A stretch of 64,000 bases of DNA from Azorinus chamasolen (GCA_963576725.1 OY755241.1:78976003-79040002), one strand, 5' to 3'; counted from the first letter of the stretch, positions 51,515-62,896 are shown. Notes: generated by a model not told the origin, from the sequence alone. Made by a program: numbers and translations.

Positions 51515-51955
51515 TTCGTCTGCAACAATAGCGTTGTCTGCAACAATAGTGACATGCAACACTAGCATCACCTGCAATAATAGTGACATCTGCAACAATA
51601 GTGACATCCGAAACAATAGTGACATCTGCAACAATAGTGACATCTGCAACAATAGTGACATCTGCAACAATATAGACATCTGCAACGCAGCAATAGTGAC
51701 ATCTGCAACAATAGTGACATCTGCAACAATAGTGACATCTGCAACGCAACAATAGTGACATCTGCAACAATAGTGACATCTGCAACAATAGTGACATCTG
51801 CAACGCAACAATAGTAACATCTGAAACAATAGTGACATCTGCAACTGACATCTGCAACAATAGTGACATCTGCAACGCAACAATAGTGACATCTGCAACA
51901 ATAGTGACATCTGCAACTGACATCTGCAACAATAGTGACATCTGCAAAAATAGAC
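51515..51955. repeat. 18 bp minisatellite
   Basis: About 24 units of AACAATAGTGACATCTGC with a few 3-15 bp variants (GCAACGC; GCAACTGACATC). The 18 bp period leaves frames open on both strands. Confidence 0.9.
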
Positions 51956-52099
51956 TCGAAATTGAATTAATGAATATTCACGATGTCATTATTTCTTATT
52001 TCTTGAGTATTCGTGGAGTAAGGGGTTACACCTGTTAGCATACTCTGAAATACAACCGAGTGTCTATAGCGACAAATCTGATGTTGGATATTTAACTAC

Positions 52100-53520
52100 A
52101 CGCATTCCGCTGCTATGCATCGCATCTGTGATTAGTTGATTACCCGTGCAAACAGTCTGTCCAGATTTCAACTCTCCTAATACCTCGTAGTCTGTGTCCA
52201 GATGCCTCTCCGAATACCTCGTAGTCTGTGTCCAGTTGCCTCTCCGAATACCTCGTAGTCTGTGTCCAGATGCCTCTCCGAATACCTCGTAGTCTGTGTC
52301 CAGTTGCCTCTCCGAATACCTCGAAGTCTGTGTCCAGATGCCTCTCCGAATACCTCGTAGTCTGTGTCCAGATGCCTCTCCGAATACCTCGTAGTCTGTG
52401 TCCAGTTGCCTCTCCGAATACCTCGTAGTCTGTGTCCAGTTGCCTCTCCGAATACCTCGTAGTCTGTGTCCAGATGCCTCTCCGAATACCTCGTAGTCTG
52501 TGTCCAGTTGCTTGTCCGAATACCTCGTAGTCTGTGTCCAGATGCCTCTCCGAATACCTCGTAGTCTGTGTCCAGATGCCTCTCCGAATACCTCGTAGTC
52601 TGTGTCCAGTTGCCTCTCCGAATACCTCGTAGTCTGTGTCCAGTTGCCTCTCTGAATACCTCGTATCCTGTGTCCAGTTGCCTCTCCGAATACCTCGAAG
52701 TCTGTGTCCAGATGCCTCTCCGAATACCTCGTAGTCTGTGTCCAGATGCCTCTCCGAATACCTCGTAGTCTGTGTCCAGTTGCCTCTCCGAATACCTCGT
52801 AGTCTGTGTCCAGATGCCTCTCCGAATACCTCGTAGTCTGTGTCCAGTTGCCTCTCCGAATACCTCGTAGTCTGTGTCCAGTTGCCTCTCCGAATACCTC
52901 GTAGTCTGTGTCCAGTTGCCTCTCCGAATACCTCGAAGTCTGTGTCCAGATGCCTCTCCGAATACCTCGTAGTCTGTGTCCAGATGCCTCTCCGAATACC
53001 TCGTAGTCTGTGTCCAGTTGCCTCTCCGAATACCTCGTAGTCTGTGTCCAGTTGCCTCTCCGAATACCTCGTAGTCTGTGTCCAGATGCCTCTCCGAATA
53101 CCTCGTAGTCTGTGTCCAGTTGCTTCTCCGAATACCTCGTAGTCTGTGTCCAGATGCCTCTCCGAATACCTCGTAGTCTGTGTCCAGTTGCCTCTCCGAA
53201 TACCTCGTAGTCTGTGTCCAGATGCCTCTCCGAATACCTCGTAGTCTGTGTCCAGATGCCTCTCCGAATACCTCGTAGTCTGTGTCCAGATGCCTCACTG
53301 AATACCTCGTAGTCTGTGTCCAGATGCCTCACCGAATACCTCGTAGTTTGTGTCCAGATGCCTCGCCGTTTACCTCGGTGTCTCATCAGGACCCAAATTA
53401 TTTATTACTGTGGTTCTGTTTTCGAAAATCAAGCAAACAAAAATCGTAACAGACGGCGATATGTGACAGCGACAGAGTTAAACGATGTGTGATTCAGTAA
53501 ACACTCACTAACCTGAAAAC
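52100..53520. repeat. L-type MITE with a 34 bp minisatellite in its core
   Basis: The left side (GTGATTAGTTGATTACCCGT; GCAAACAGTCTGTCCAG) and right side (GGTGTCTCATCAGGACCCAA ... AGCGACAGAGTTAAA) match the L-type copy at 63360-63600. Between them (52175-53375) lie about 35 copies of a 34 bp unit, CTCCGAATACCTCGTAGTCT + GTGTCCAGWTGCCT. Units alternate between CAGATGC and CAGTTGC versions. Long ORFs on both strands follow from the period and are not genes. Confidence 0.88.
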
Positions 53521-53529
53521 ACAAAGAAG

Positions 53530-53735
53530 TATTACCGGCCCTTAATGTAGGTGGCATAACTATCATAATCGGCCCTTAATATAGATGGCATAAGCACCAT
53601 TATAGGACCTTAATCTAGATGGCATAAGTATCATTATCGGCCCATTATCTATGTGACATATTAAGTACCGTTATCGGTCCTTAGTCTAGATAGCATAAGC
53701 ACCATTATCGGCCCTTAATCTAGGTGACATAATTA
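53530..53735. repeat. ~34-36 bp repeats, six diverged copies
   Basis: Units of ATTATCGGCCCTTAATCTAG + GTGGCATAAGTA. The same family as the long array at 61185-61835. Confidence 0.8.
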
Positions 53736-53847
53736 TCAATCTTACAATTAACTCATGTACAAACCACATATGAAGTTACATACAGGTATGCATCAGATCA
53801 GAATCAAAACTGTGTGCTAATTTTAGTCCAAGACATGCTAAGAAATA

Positions 53848-53955
53848 AAGCCCCACCCCAGGGGTGGCCAGTTTTCTATAGAACATAGTGAAAACTTTGA
53901 AAATCTTCTCCTGATTGTCTGGTGAGCGGTATCAGGGCCATCATGGCCCTCTTGT
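53848..53955 (+). mobile_element. Helentron-like 3' fragment
   Basis: CCACCCCAGGGGTGGCCAG, AAAATCTTCTCCTGATTGTC and the terminal GGGCCATCATGGCCCTCTTGTTTA; 5'-truncated copy of 37905-38569. Confidence 0.75.
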
Positions 53956-54629
53956 TTATGTCAATAAACCATCTTCTAATTCATTAAACTGGTTTATCAA
54001 AAACAAATTATAAATTTTCTGAATCGATACATCTTAACCAGTTCCTTTAACATTACCTATGAATAGCTATTGACAGACAACTTTCTGGTAAATACTTGAC
54101 ATTACAGGTTTTTACCTGTGACTGGAAATCCGCTGTTTCAATAACTGGACATGTTTAATGCTTTTCAGAAGGTTCTTATATGCTACGCAGTCGCGTTTTC
54201 GGTAATTCATTTGTTTGGAACAAGGTTTACACAAGGTTCCCTCGTCCGAAGTTTACATTCAGTTTCATGAAATTGTCGCCAATTATCACTTTTCTTGTTT
54301 CTTTACCAAATGTCAACGTAATTTCTTTCTCTATCCATCTTGGGTAGAACTTGTTTTCCACACTGTTTTTGTAATCTCTGCCTATGCTTTTCATTTTTGT
54401 CTCAATTCAGATTAATTGACAGTACAGTTACAGACGCCATCTTGAAAATGTTGAACGAACCCTGCATAATACGAGCGTTTTGATTGGCTGTAGGACACGA
54501 GTCTCGTTATTTGATTAGCTGAACCGAAATCTCGCTGTTAACGTGATATAAACGTTGTTAACGCGGATTTACTTGGAATATTGAAAGAATATATCGGCAA
54601 ATAATAATTTCCTGAATTATTCGCCAGAA

Positions 54630-54660
<31 letters not shown>

Positions 54661-54744
54661 AAATTTCTCATCGGATTTACATCGATCTCAAAAACGGTCC
54701 TGAGTGAAACGAAATCCGCGGAATTCCGCGGAAAATTCTCACCC
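53956..54744. other. Unassigned DNA with a C21A13 run
   Basis: 53956-54629 has no repeat family seen and no convincing gene; GATTGGCTG (CCAAT-box-like) near 54483 and a minus-strand ATG in AAGATGGCGTCTG context (54437) hint at a promoter, but the minus frame closes after 12 codons. 54630-54650 is C21, 54651-54663 A13. CCGCGGAATTCCGCGG (54716) is palindromic. Confidence 0.35.
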
Positions 54745-55560
54745 CTGTTGTTAGGGCATGTTGGTGCCCTTTAGTAATCACCCTGTCCGTCCATCCGTCA
54801 CGGTGTTCATTTTTATGTCCGCTCTCTAACACAAATTGTTTTCATCAGATCTTCACCAAGTTTGTTGAAAGTATGTGTAGGTATGAAATCTAAGTCAATT
54901 AATCCTGAAAGTAGGCGATCCTTAGAAAGCGAAATAAGCAATGCGACAAAAGAAAATTGCAGACTCGGTTTTATGGCTGTTAATGAGCAGTTATTAAACA
55001 TGCAGCACTACTCACCTCCCCTAGCACCAGCTTCAGTGATTTTCAATTTTCATAACTAAAAGAACTGAAACTGATGATACTGAAGTACGAGAAAATATAA
55101 CAACACTGAGATTGAAATGCGGGACAAAGTTCACTAACCAGCCTAAGCGCCCCAAGATCTCAAGATTATTGCCCTTGAATAACATCAAAATCAACGAAAT
55201 CAGCCACGTCTGCTCTATCTGATTGTCACCTAACTTGTTGAATATGTTGGTGGTAATAATATCTCGGCCATGTTCGATAACCTGCCAGATTGACCTGGGC
55301 AGTTCTTGATTATGACCCTTGAAACCAATAAAACAATTGGCCAAATCAGCCTTGTCTGCACTCGATGTTCGGCCGTTTCTATCTCATCCTCTCTGAAATT
55401 GGTGAAATTGTTTGTGGTAATAATATCTCTGCCAAGCTCAATAATCTGCCAGATCGACCTGGGCACTTCTGGAGTATGGCTCGTTAACAACATAAATTGA
55501 CAAATTTAGCCACTCTCTAATGCGAAAAATTATCTGATCTTCAACAAGCTGTATGTTAAA
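54745..55560. mobile_element. Pearl-like element with ~160 bp repeats
   Basis: TAGGGCATGTTGGTGCCC hairpin, CTGTCCGTCCATCCGTCACG. Repeats with ATAATATCTCGGCCATG / ATAATATCTCTGCCAAG and CAGATTGACCTGGGCAGTTC (55280 and ~55445). Small ORFs on both strands are shadows. Confidence 0.5.
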
Positions 55561-55609
55561 CAGAATATCTGCAATATTAGTCAAATTGGATAATGAAACA
55601 TTCATTTAA

Positions 55610-56016
55610 CACATTTATTCGTATTGACGCCATTGTAAAGGTCACTTTCTGAAACCATTGTGATAAATAGAGCATTTGTTCCATAGGAGCAAATGCTCTA
55701 TTTATCACAATGGTTCCAAAACTACAAAATTCAAAAATGTCCTTTCCTCTAGTAAATGCTCATTTTAGGTAGATTTATTTGAAGAAGTAGATTCTAAAAA
55801 TAGCTTCTGAGGAAATGGGTGACGACTCTGTAAAAGTCACTTTGTGAAACCATTGTGATAAATAGAGCATTTGCTCCTTCAGGAGCAAATGCTCTATTTA
55901 TCACAATGGTTTCAAACTACATAATTCTAAAAAAAATCCTTTTCTCTAGTAAATGTTCCTTTTCGGTAGATTTATTCAAAGATGTTGTATCTAAAAATAG
56001 CCTATGAGTTAATGGG
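55610..56016. mobile_element. Two D-type MITEs fused head to tail
   Basis: TTAA 55606-55609 starts the first. It runs through the hairpin (GAGCATTTGTTCCATAGGAG) and tail to GAGGAAATGGGT at ~55818, and immediately becomes a second copy (GACGACTCTGTAAAAGTCAC ... CTCCTTCAGGAGC ...) ending at TTAA 56017-56020. No TTAA separates them. Confidence 0.75.
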
Positions 56017-56289
56017 TTAACCATTTCAGAACCAATCTTGATTGTTCTTGGGGATACTAACCATAAGATCTAGGGCGAGTTCATAATAATGTGCCAGATT
56101 TACAAATTATGGGCATTTTCTAACGTTAATAACAAATTCTACATAAATATTTGCCATGCAGTTTCCCCTCTGGCGCATTAGCCTCTCTGAAAGCATTATA
56201 TGGGGACCTTACTGACTTTCTGGTCAGTGTTCTAGTTTGAATCTGTATATACACGTTTATTTAAATCAATTGAACCATTATTCTGTTAA

Positions 56290-56690
56290 GCTTTCGCTGC
56301 CATAGATGAATCTGTGATGACATATGCAAAGAGTTTTGATCTAGATGAGACGCCGAGTAACCTGGTGCCATTCCTGGATCCAAACTGTTTGACACTTGAA
56401 TTATTTATGAAAAGAAAATTTAAAACTATTGCACAAAATCAATAAAATGAAAAATGGAAAGGTTTTGTGACTAAGGTGGGACCTGTAAAATCAGATCTAT
56501 ATACTTCCTTAAGCAAACAGAGTAGACCTTGATCAGATGGCTCCTACAGGAGCCATCTGATCTGGGTCTGCTCTGTTTTGAAATGAACGAAAAAGCATTT
56601 GTTAAAGGAAAGGGATACAAATAGTGAAGACCCATATCAAACTGCTCCTTCAGCAGTTATTTGATCTGGGTCTACTCTGTTTGACCATCT
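56290..56690. repeat. L-type and A-type cores
   Basis: 56326-56392 L-type (GCAAAGAGTTTTGATCTAGA ... GGATCCAAACTGTTTG). 56511-56581 A-type (GCAAACAGAGTAGACC ... GGTCTGCTCTGTTTTG, perfect CTCCTACAGGAG-flanked arms). 56618-56683 a third short core. A Helitron-like 3' end (TTCTAGTTTG) lies at 56230. Confidence 0.55.
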
Positions 56691-56909
56691 TTGTCGGTCT
56701 GGATAAGCTGTTACATACATGTATATGGTAAATAAATTGGATCAAAACACTATTCTCCCTCATGTTTGACCCATGTTTGTTACAGGATAATGGTTGTAAA
56801 ACTGAAAGGGGAGAAGGATATTGTCTGGAGAAAAAATAAAATTTTAAACCTAAACTGTGTTTTGTTGATTTTTAGCATATTGTGCATTGCTTTCATTCTG
56901 CATTGAGCA

Positions 56910-57475
56910 ATGTTTAGTTTTGGCGTTTTCGACCGTCCATGCGTCCGTTCGTCCTTGCACCCGGAATGATATATCAGAAACGTTGTTTAAATGTTAAGTA
57001 CCATAACAGAATATGCGCCTGCACATTGACATTGGAACACCAAACTCACAGCCCTTTGGTTGCCAAAAAGTAACGTTTTTGCGTGTCCGGAGACATTTCT
57101 CAAAAACTGTACGGAGTTTTTCTTTCAAACTGTGCAAATGTTAAGTAGCATAAGGACATGCGGCTCTGCAAAACATTATTCAAATTGACTCTGGAACATC
57201 AGAATTATGGCTCTTTGTTTGCGAAAAATATAACATTTTTGTCTTCTTGGAGCCAAACGTATGGAAACTATATCTGGAGTATTGGAAGACCAGAGTTTTT
57301 TGTGGAAGAACAACACTTTTTCGCCCCTCTGGTCTATAAGACAGTTAACTACTGAGGCCAGCACTAGTTTGGCGGGGGATATCAATAGAGGTCAGCTCTA
57401 GTTTGGCGGGGGATATCAATACTGAGGCCAGCACTAGTTTGGCGGGGGATATCAATTCAGCGAATTTACATGCTT
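56910..57475. mobile_element. Pearl-like element with GGCGGGGGATATCAAT tail repeats
   Basis: CGACCGTCCATGCGTCCGTT start. ~150 bp repeats marked GCAAATGTTAAGTA/TTTAAATGTTAAGTA and GACATTGGAACACCAAA/GACTCTGGAACATCAGA. 3' tail of three ~35 bp units with CACTAGTTTGGCGGGGGATA. Confidence 0.55.
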
Positions 57476-57479
57476 AACC

Positions 57480-58080
57480 CGTTCCTTACTGAATGTTCGA
57501 AGCGGATAGTCCATCTTTTTTAAAAGTAAAGTTCATTTAGGATGAAAGTTTATTTTGGGAGAGGGGTTTTGAATGACAAACAATACAGATCCTGATCAGA
57601 GTGCTCCTCTATGAACCATGTGAGCTGGTCGTCACTGTTTGCAAATAACAGCCAACTCAGTATTATCCCATCACCTCATAGGATTTTCTTTGAATAAATC
57701 TACCGGAAAGGAGCATTTACTAAAGAAAATGAACATTTTAACATTGTGTAGTGTTGATACAATTGTGATAAATTGTGATAAATATTCATAAAAAATGGTT
57801 TCAAAAAGTGACTTTTACATAGGTGTCAATATGAGGGAATGGGTTAACTCTTCTCTTCATAAATACGCCTTTCTCTGCCTTTGCAAACAGAGTAGACGCA
57901 GATCCTGTAGGAGCCAAATGACCAGGGTCTACTCCGTTTGCTTATGATATAGTATAGATATGCTTCCACATTTCCTGCCATGGCCAATATTCCTGTATCT
58001 ATGTATTATTATAACAATAAATCTAATATTTACGATGCCATTGTTTCAGTAAACCCTTTAACTGTCCAATATTCCTGTAA
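57480..58080. repeat. P-, D- and A-type MITEs in tandem
   Basis: 57485-57645 P-type (GACAAACAATACAGATCCTG). 57670-57843 D-type with a shortened hairpin, ending at TTAA 57844-57847. 57848-58080 A-type starting CTCTTCTCTTCATAAATACG with its left half-arm deleted (GTAGACGCAGATCCTGTAGG). Confidence 0.6.
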
Positions 58081-58378
58081 GAAATAATGCTAGGTTTGTG
58101 CAAATTTTCAGCCTTCTATGTGTACCGGATGATGAGGGGTGTTCAAACATTCTTTGTATTGTCGTCTTTTACTAGCGCATATGGCTGTATATATTTAATT
58201 TATAAAAAATCAGAAACGCATGGTATTCATTAATTATCTGCGTCATTAATTATGTGTGTCACAAAGGTTCTGCGGTGTTCGTGTGTCCGTACGAGCTCAG
58301 AAACCTTCTTTTTGTATAAAAAATTGTCATTTTCGTTCATTCTTTGCCCAATCACTCTGTATGCTGATGTCCAGTTAA

Positions 58379-59023
58379 AGGGACACACCGAAAAACATAT
58401 TTTTCAGTGGAAAATATTTTCGTCCATTAATCATCAATAACTTTTTTTATCTGATGTGATAACCCAATTCTGACTTCAGATCTGCACTCAGCATACCGAA
58501 ATACATACTATATGTGAATTTGAACAAAAATCGGAGACAATTATTATTTTAAAAAAATCGTCCAAAAATCATTAATAACTTTTTTATCCGGCGTGATAAC
58601 TCAATTCTGACTTCAGATCTGCACTCAGCATACCAAAATACATAACATATGCGAATTTGAACAAAATCGGAGACAAAAAGTGTTTTTTCGAAAAAAAACG
58701 CTAAGGGGTTAGTTCGACCTTTTTTTTTCCGAAAAAATATTTTTTGTCTCCGATTTTGTTCAAATTCGCATATGTTATGTATTTTGGTATGCTGAGTGCA
58801 GATCTGAAGTCAGAATTGAGTTATCATACCAGATAAAAAAGTTATTGATGATTAATGGACGAAAAAAAAGTTTTTTAATTTATTTTCTCAGATTTTGTTC
58901 AAATTCACATATTTAATGTATTTCGGCATGCTGAGTACAGATCTGAAGTCAGAATTGAGTTATCAAGCCAGATAAAAATGTTATTGATGATTGATGGACG
59001 AACGAAATTCCCGGTGTGTCCCT
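58379..59023. mobile_element. 645 bp TTAA foldback element
   Basis: TTAA 58375-58378 and 59024-59027. Ends AGGGACACACCG and CGGTGTGTCCCT. The arms remain self-complementary for ~300 bp (e.g. TCTGACTTCAGATCTGCACT and AGTGCAGATCTGAAGTCAGA), and each arm contains an internal duplication. No ORF. Confidence 0.85.
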
Positions 59024-59988
59024 TTAACGGGGTTCATGCATGTATTATGGGAGTTACGTACCTTTGAAATGAGCAAAAAATATGAAGGAAAGGTGACAAC
59101 TTGTTACATCTTGCTATATGGAGGTTCTACAGCTTGCTGTATAGAGGCTCTATAGCCTGCTTTATAGATGTTCTACAGCTTGCTATATAATGGTTCTACA
59201 GCTTACTATATAGAAGTTAACACAGCTTGCTGTATAGCTGCTCTACAACTTGCTATATAGGGGTTCTACAGCTTGCTATATAGAGGTTCTACCGGTTGCT
59301 ACATGGAGGCTCTCCAGCTTGCTATTTAGAGGTTTTACAGCTTGCTATATGGAGGCTCTCACAAGTCACAATTTCTATTAAATTGCACTTACCTGTTAAG
59401 ATTTTCAGCTTACCAGAGCACAAAGTGTTCAGGGTGAGCTTTTATGATCGCCTGATGTTAAAAATGTTATTGATGATTGATGGACGAACAAAATTCCCGG
59501 TGTGTCCCTTTAACGGGGCTCATGCATGTATTATGGGAGTTACGTACCTTTGAAATGAGCAAAAAATATGAAGGAAAGGTGACAACTTGTTACATCTTGC
59601 TATATGGAGGTTCTACAGCTTGCTGTATAGAGGCTCTATAGCCTGCTTTATAGATGTTCTACAGATTGCTATATAATGGTTCTACAGCTTACTATATAGA
59701 AGTTAACACAGCTTGCTGTATAGAAGTTACTATATAGAAGTTAACACAGCTTGCTGTATAGCTGCTCTACAACTTGCTTTATAAGGGTTCTACAGCTTGC
59801 TATATAGAGGTTCTACCGGTTGCTACATGGGGCTCCCCAGCTTGCTATTTAGAGGTTTTACAGCTTGCTATATGGAGGCTCTCACAAGTCACAAGGGATT
59901 ATTTCTATTAAATTGCACTTACCTGTTAAGATTTTTAGCTCACCAGAGCACAAAGTGCTCAGGGTGAGCTTTTGTGATCGCCTGATGT
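58974..59988. repeat. Tandem duplication (~486 bp unit) with a 23 bp repeat
   Basis: Copy 1 (58974-59459) and copy 2 (59460-59988) share AAAATGTTATTGATGATTGA, the foldback's right end, CATGCATGTATTATGGG, a run of AGCTTGCTATATAGAGGTTC-type repeats, and the Helentron 5' end ACCAGAGCACAAAGTG. Copy 2 has a ~40 bp extra repeat. Confidence 0.85.
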
Positions 59989-60430
59989 CTGTCGTCTGTC
60001 AGCGTTTGTTGTGCGACGTGTGGTGTGCGTCGTTAACAATTTGAACCTTTAAAAGTCTTCTCCTCTGAATCTACAGGGTTCTCAGCTTTCATCTTTGGCA
60101 CATAGCATCACTTATAGGTCCTCTACAAAAGTTATATACATTATGTCCCTGGAGCCAAAATTGGCCCTGCCACGGTCCCAGGGGTGGCCAGTTTTCTCTA
60201 GCTGACTGTTGTTTTCTGTACAAGTAGCAGAATGCTGGGTTCACTTAGGTTAGGCATGGGGAAAACTTTAAAAATCTTCTTGTCAAAAACTACATGTCAC
60301 AGAGCTTAGATATTTGGTGTATAGATTTACTTAGTATACCTTGTTGAAATTGGTAAATATCATAGTTCTGAGGTTAAAATTGGCCTTGCCCTGTTGGTTA
60401 TACTTTGAAATAGACTTTTACACTATAAAG
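59932..60430 (+). mobile_element. Helentron-like element, 3' part lost
   Basis: TTTTTAGCTCACCAGAGCAC, AGTGCTCAGGGTGAGC, AAGTCTTCTCCTCTGAATC and GGTCCCAGGGGTGGCCAG match 37905-38569. It then diverges into AAAATTGGCCTTGCCC units until the SINE. Confidence 0.6.
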
Positions 60431-60750
60431 TGAGTGAGTGAGTTGGGTTTTACGTCCGACCAACAGTATTTCAGTTATTTGCAGACGGCACCCGCATGAG
60501 ACAAGTTATAGCTCTGCCTCACTGGAATACTCCTGCCGCAGGTACATGGCAAGGGCACCCCACCCAGTCACATTATCCTGACACCGGGCCGTCCAGTCCT
60601 AGAACTACACCTTTATTGTCGAGCGTAGACAAGGGAACTACTAGTACCAACTTTTAACGACTTTTGGTCTGTCACGGCCGGGGATCGAACCCCCGACCTT
60701 CCGTACCGCAGGTCGACGCTATAAAGGTTCCCCTGAGCTAGAAGGAACCC
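60431..60750 (-). mobile_element. tRNA-derived SINE
   Basis: On the minus strand it starts GGGTTCCTTCTAGCTCAGGG with an A-box (TAGCTCAGGGG, ~60730-60740) and a B-box (GGGTTCGATCCC, 60681-60692), ~40 bp apart as in tRNA promoters. It ends in a CACTCACTCA tail (GTGA repeat on +, 60431-60441). ~320 bp, with a molluscan CORE/V-SINE-like look. Transcribed by RNA polymerase III if active; no target duplication identified. Confidence 0.85.
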
Positions 60751-60853
60751 AGATACTCAGTCTGTCTTACGTAATCAAAGGTCAAGTTCCTGGTCAAAAC
60801 TCTCTAAAGTTGTCTGCTTCAGAATTAGTGTCTGTTTGTTCACACTGTTTTAA

Positions 60854-61158
60854 CCCATTCCCTCATAGGCTATTTTCAGATCCTACCTCTTTGAATAACT
60901 CTACTGATAAGGAGAAAAGAGAAAAGGAAAATTTCAAAATTGTGTAGATTTGAAACCATTGTGATCAATATAAATGCTCTATTTATCAAAATGGTTTCAT
61001 AAAGTGACTATTACAGAGGCGTAGAAATGGAAAAGTAGTAAAGTCAAGCAGGCAAAGCCACATGCAAGACGCAACCACCACCAAAACACCGATAGACAGC
61101 ATGACATACACACACACAACCACACACCCAAACGCAGGCGTTTTTATGGAGGAAAGGG
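60854..61158. mobile_element. D-type TTAA MITE with a ~120 bp foreign insert
   Basis: TTAA 60850-60853 and 61159-61162. Normal D sequence to CAGAGGCGTAGAAA (61026), then a CA-rich segment without family match (AAGTCAAGCAGGCAAAGCCA ... ACACACACAACCACACACCC) to 61134, then the D end AGGCGTTTTTATGGAGG. The motif AGGCG flanks the insert. Confidence 0.75.
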
Positions 61159-61184
61159 TTAATGCATAATTATGTATCATAATC

Positions 61185-61835
61185 GGCACTTAAAATAAAT
61201 GGCATAAGCATTATAGGCCCTTAATCTAGATGGCATAAGCACCATTATCGGCCCATAATCTATGTGACATAAGTACCGTAATCGGTCCTTAGTCTAGATA
61301 GCATAAGCACCATTATCGGCCTTAAATCTAGATGGCATAAGTATCATTATCAGTCCTTAGTCTAGGTCGCATACGTATCATTATCAGTTCTTAGTCTAGG
61401 TGGCATAAGTATCATTATCAGTCCTTAGTCTAGGTCGCATACGTATCATTATCAGTCCTTAGTCTAGGTGGCATAAGTATCATTATCAGTTCTTAGTCTA
61501 GGTGACATACGTATCATTATCAGTTCTTAGTCTAGGTGGCATAAGTATCATTATCAGTCCTTAGTCTAGGTGACATACGTATCATTATCAGTTCTTAGTC
61601 TAGGTGGCATAAGTATCATTATCAGTCCTTAGTCTAGGTGACATACGTATCATTATCAGTCCTTAGTCTAGGTGGCATAAGTATCATTATCAGTTCTTAG
61701 TCTAGGTGGCATAAGTATCATTATCAGTCCTTAGTCTAGGTGACATAAGTATCATTATCAGTCCTTAGTCTAGGTGGCATACGTATCAGTATTCGTCCTT
61801 AATCTAGGTAATGGTTGTAAGTATCAGTATGAGTT
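61185..61835. repeat. 34 bp minisatellite
   Basis: About 18 copies of GGCATAAGTATCATTATCAG + TCCTTAGTCTAGGT. The left third contains older units (ACCATTATCGGCCC) like 53530-53735, the rest alternate between GGCATAAG and GACATACG versions as 68 bp dimers. Flanked on both sides by TTAA MITEs. Confidence 0.9.
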
Positions 61836-61840
61836 CTTAA

Positions 61841-62076
61841 CCCTTTCCCTGTTTCCCATGTTTATTACAAATTTCAATACCTACTGAATATTCATGGAAA
61901 AATAGTTATAATGAAAGGTGAAATATTGTAGCATGTTTGGGAAGTTAAGAAACAGATCTATCAAATTCCAATAGCACACAGAGCAGGCCCTGATCAGACG
62001 GCTCCTCTAGGAGCCGTCTGATCAGGGTCTATTCTGTTTGCAAATGCGTGAAAACACGTTTATATGAGGGAAATGG
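61841..62076. mobile_element. A-type TTAA MITE, reference-quality copy
   Basis: TTAA 61837-61840 and 62077-62080. CCCTTTCCCTGTTTCCCATG start; hairpin 61977-62041 with perfect GACGGCTCC..GGAGCCGTC arms; end GAGGGAAATGG. 236 bp, no ORF. A good model for the family. Confidence 0.9.
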
Positions 62077-62083
62077 TTAATTT

Positions 62084-62195
62084 AGCTGGTAGCTTATTGC
62101 AAGGTGAAAGTCTGCAACAATATTCTCTAGAAGTAATGCAGAGTGTCCGTAGCTTTCTATTTTACTCCTTCATGCACCACGCTTCTACCTACTTT
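62084..62195. repeat. B-type core, degraded
   Basis: AGCTGGTAGCTTATTGCAAG ... CATGCACCACGCTTCTACC, centre altered. Confidence 0.4.
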
Positions 62196-62279
62196 GAAAA
62201 CGGACATTTTTAGTTACCAAGTTTGGACTTTACAGACGGTCTTCTATAAGGGCTAGATGATTTGTTTAACCCTTAATCT

Positions 62280-62476
62280 GTTGAATAAATAAAACTAGTT
62301 CGACCCTTTTCTGAGTATTAATTAAACAAACTATTGAATCAAACTTTATCACTGGGGAATCAGATTTCCATTATAAACAGTGAAGACCGTTGTCAAAGGG
62401 CTCCCCCAGGAACCCTTTGTTATGGGTCTACACTGTTGGTTAAGGTCTTTTATACACAGTTCCCGCACATAAAGGG
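62280..62476. mobile_element. P-type TTAA MITE
   Basis: TTAA 62276-62279 and 62477-62480. Starts CCCTTAATCTGTTGAAT; core AAACAGTGAAGACCG ... GGTCTACACTGTTGG with arms CAAAGGGCTC/GAACCCTTTG; ends CGCACATAAAGGG. Confidence 0.8.
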
Positions 62477-62599
62477 TTAATGGTTAATCTACGTATTAAT
62501 TGCACTGGGCCAACTGGAAGGTGATCTATGCCATTACTCACAGTTGATAAAGTGTTAATGAGTGAGGTTATCTTACACCTCCACAGTGTGGAAACGCTG

Positions 62600-62790
62600 T
62601 AAAAACTGACATCTACTCACTAGTTTTACTCTTTATTTCTTTGGACTCATTAAAATGTTGGAGAAACTACTGGCCGAGTATTAAACATATTGGGTCCTGG
62701 TGAGACGCCGAGTTGCTCGGCATCTTATCTGGATCCAAATTGTTTGGATGTTACAGTTAGGTCGTGTCTGACATGATAAAGGCTAATCTT
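62600..62790. repeat. L-type MITE
   Basis: Core 62681-62747: TTAAACATATTGGGTCCTGG ... CTGGATCCAAATTGTTTGG, centre GAGACGCCGAGTTGCTCGGC. 62480-62600 unassigned. Confidence 0.55.
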
Positions 62791-62896
62791 CATTATTTAA
62801 TCTGGTTTGTTACTGACATTTTTGTGTGGGCGAAATACGTATAACTGTATGAAGGTGTTTTAAACATTTTTTATCATAAATTTATTTGTACAACTA

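Noticed and set aside
51268..51531. 87-codon ORF that looks protein-like
   Set aside because: It runs from a truncated Tigger-like MITE into an L-type core and an 18 bp array.
52064..53386. 440- and 373-codon minus-strand ORFs
   Set aside because: 34 bp repeat array read in more than one frame; flanks are an L-type MITE.
54630..54663. C21A13 run as a retroelement tail
   Set aside because: No element body adjoins it; it may be a simple repeat or a sequencing/assembly artefact.
60431..60750. Functional tRNA gene
   Set aside because: A- and B-boxes are present on the minus strand, but the body continues ~240 bp beyond the tRNA-like part to a simple-repeat tail, as in a SINE.
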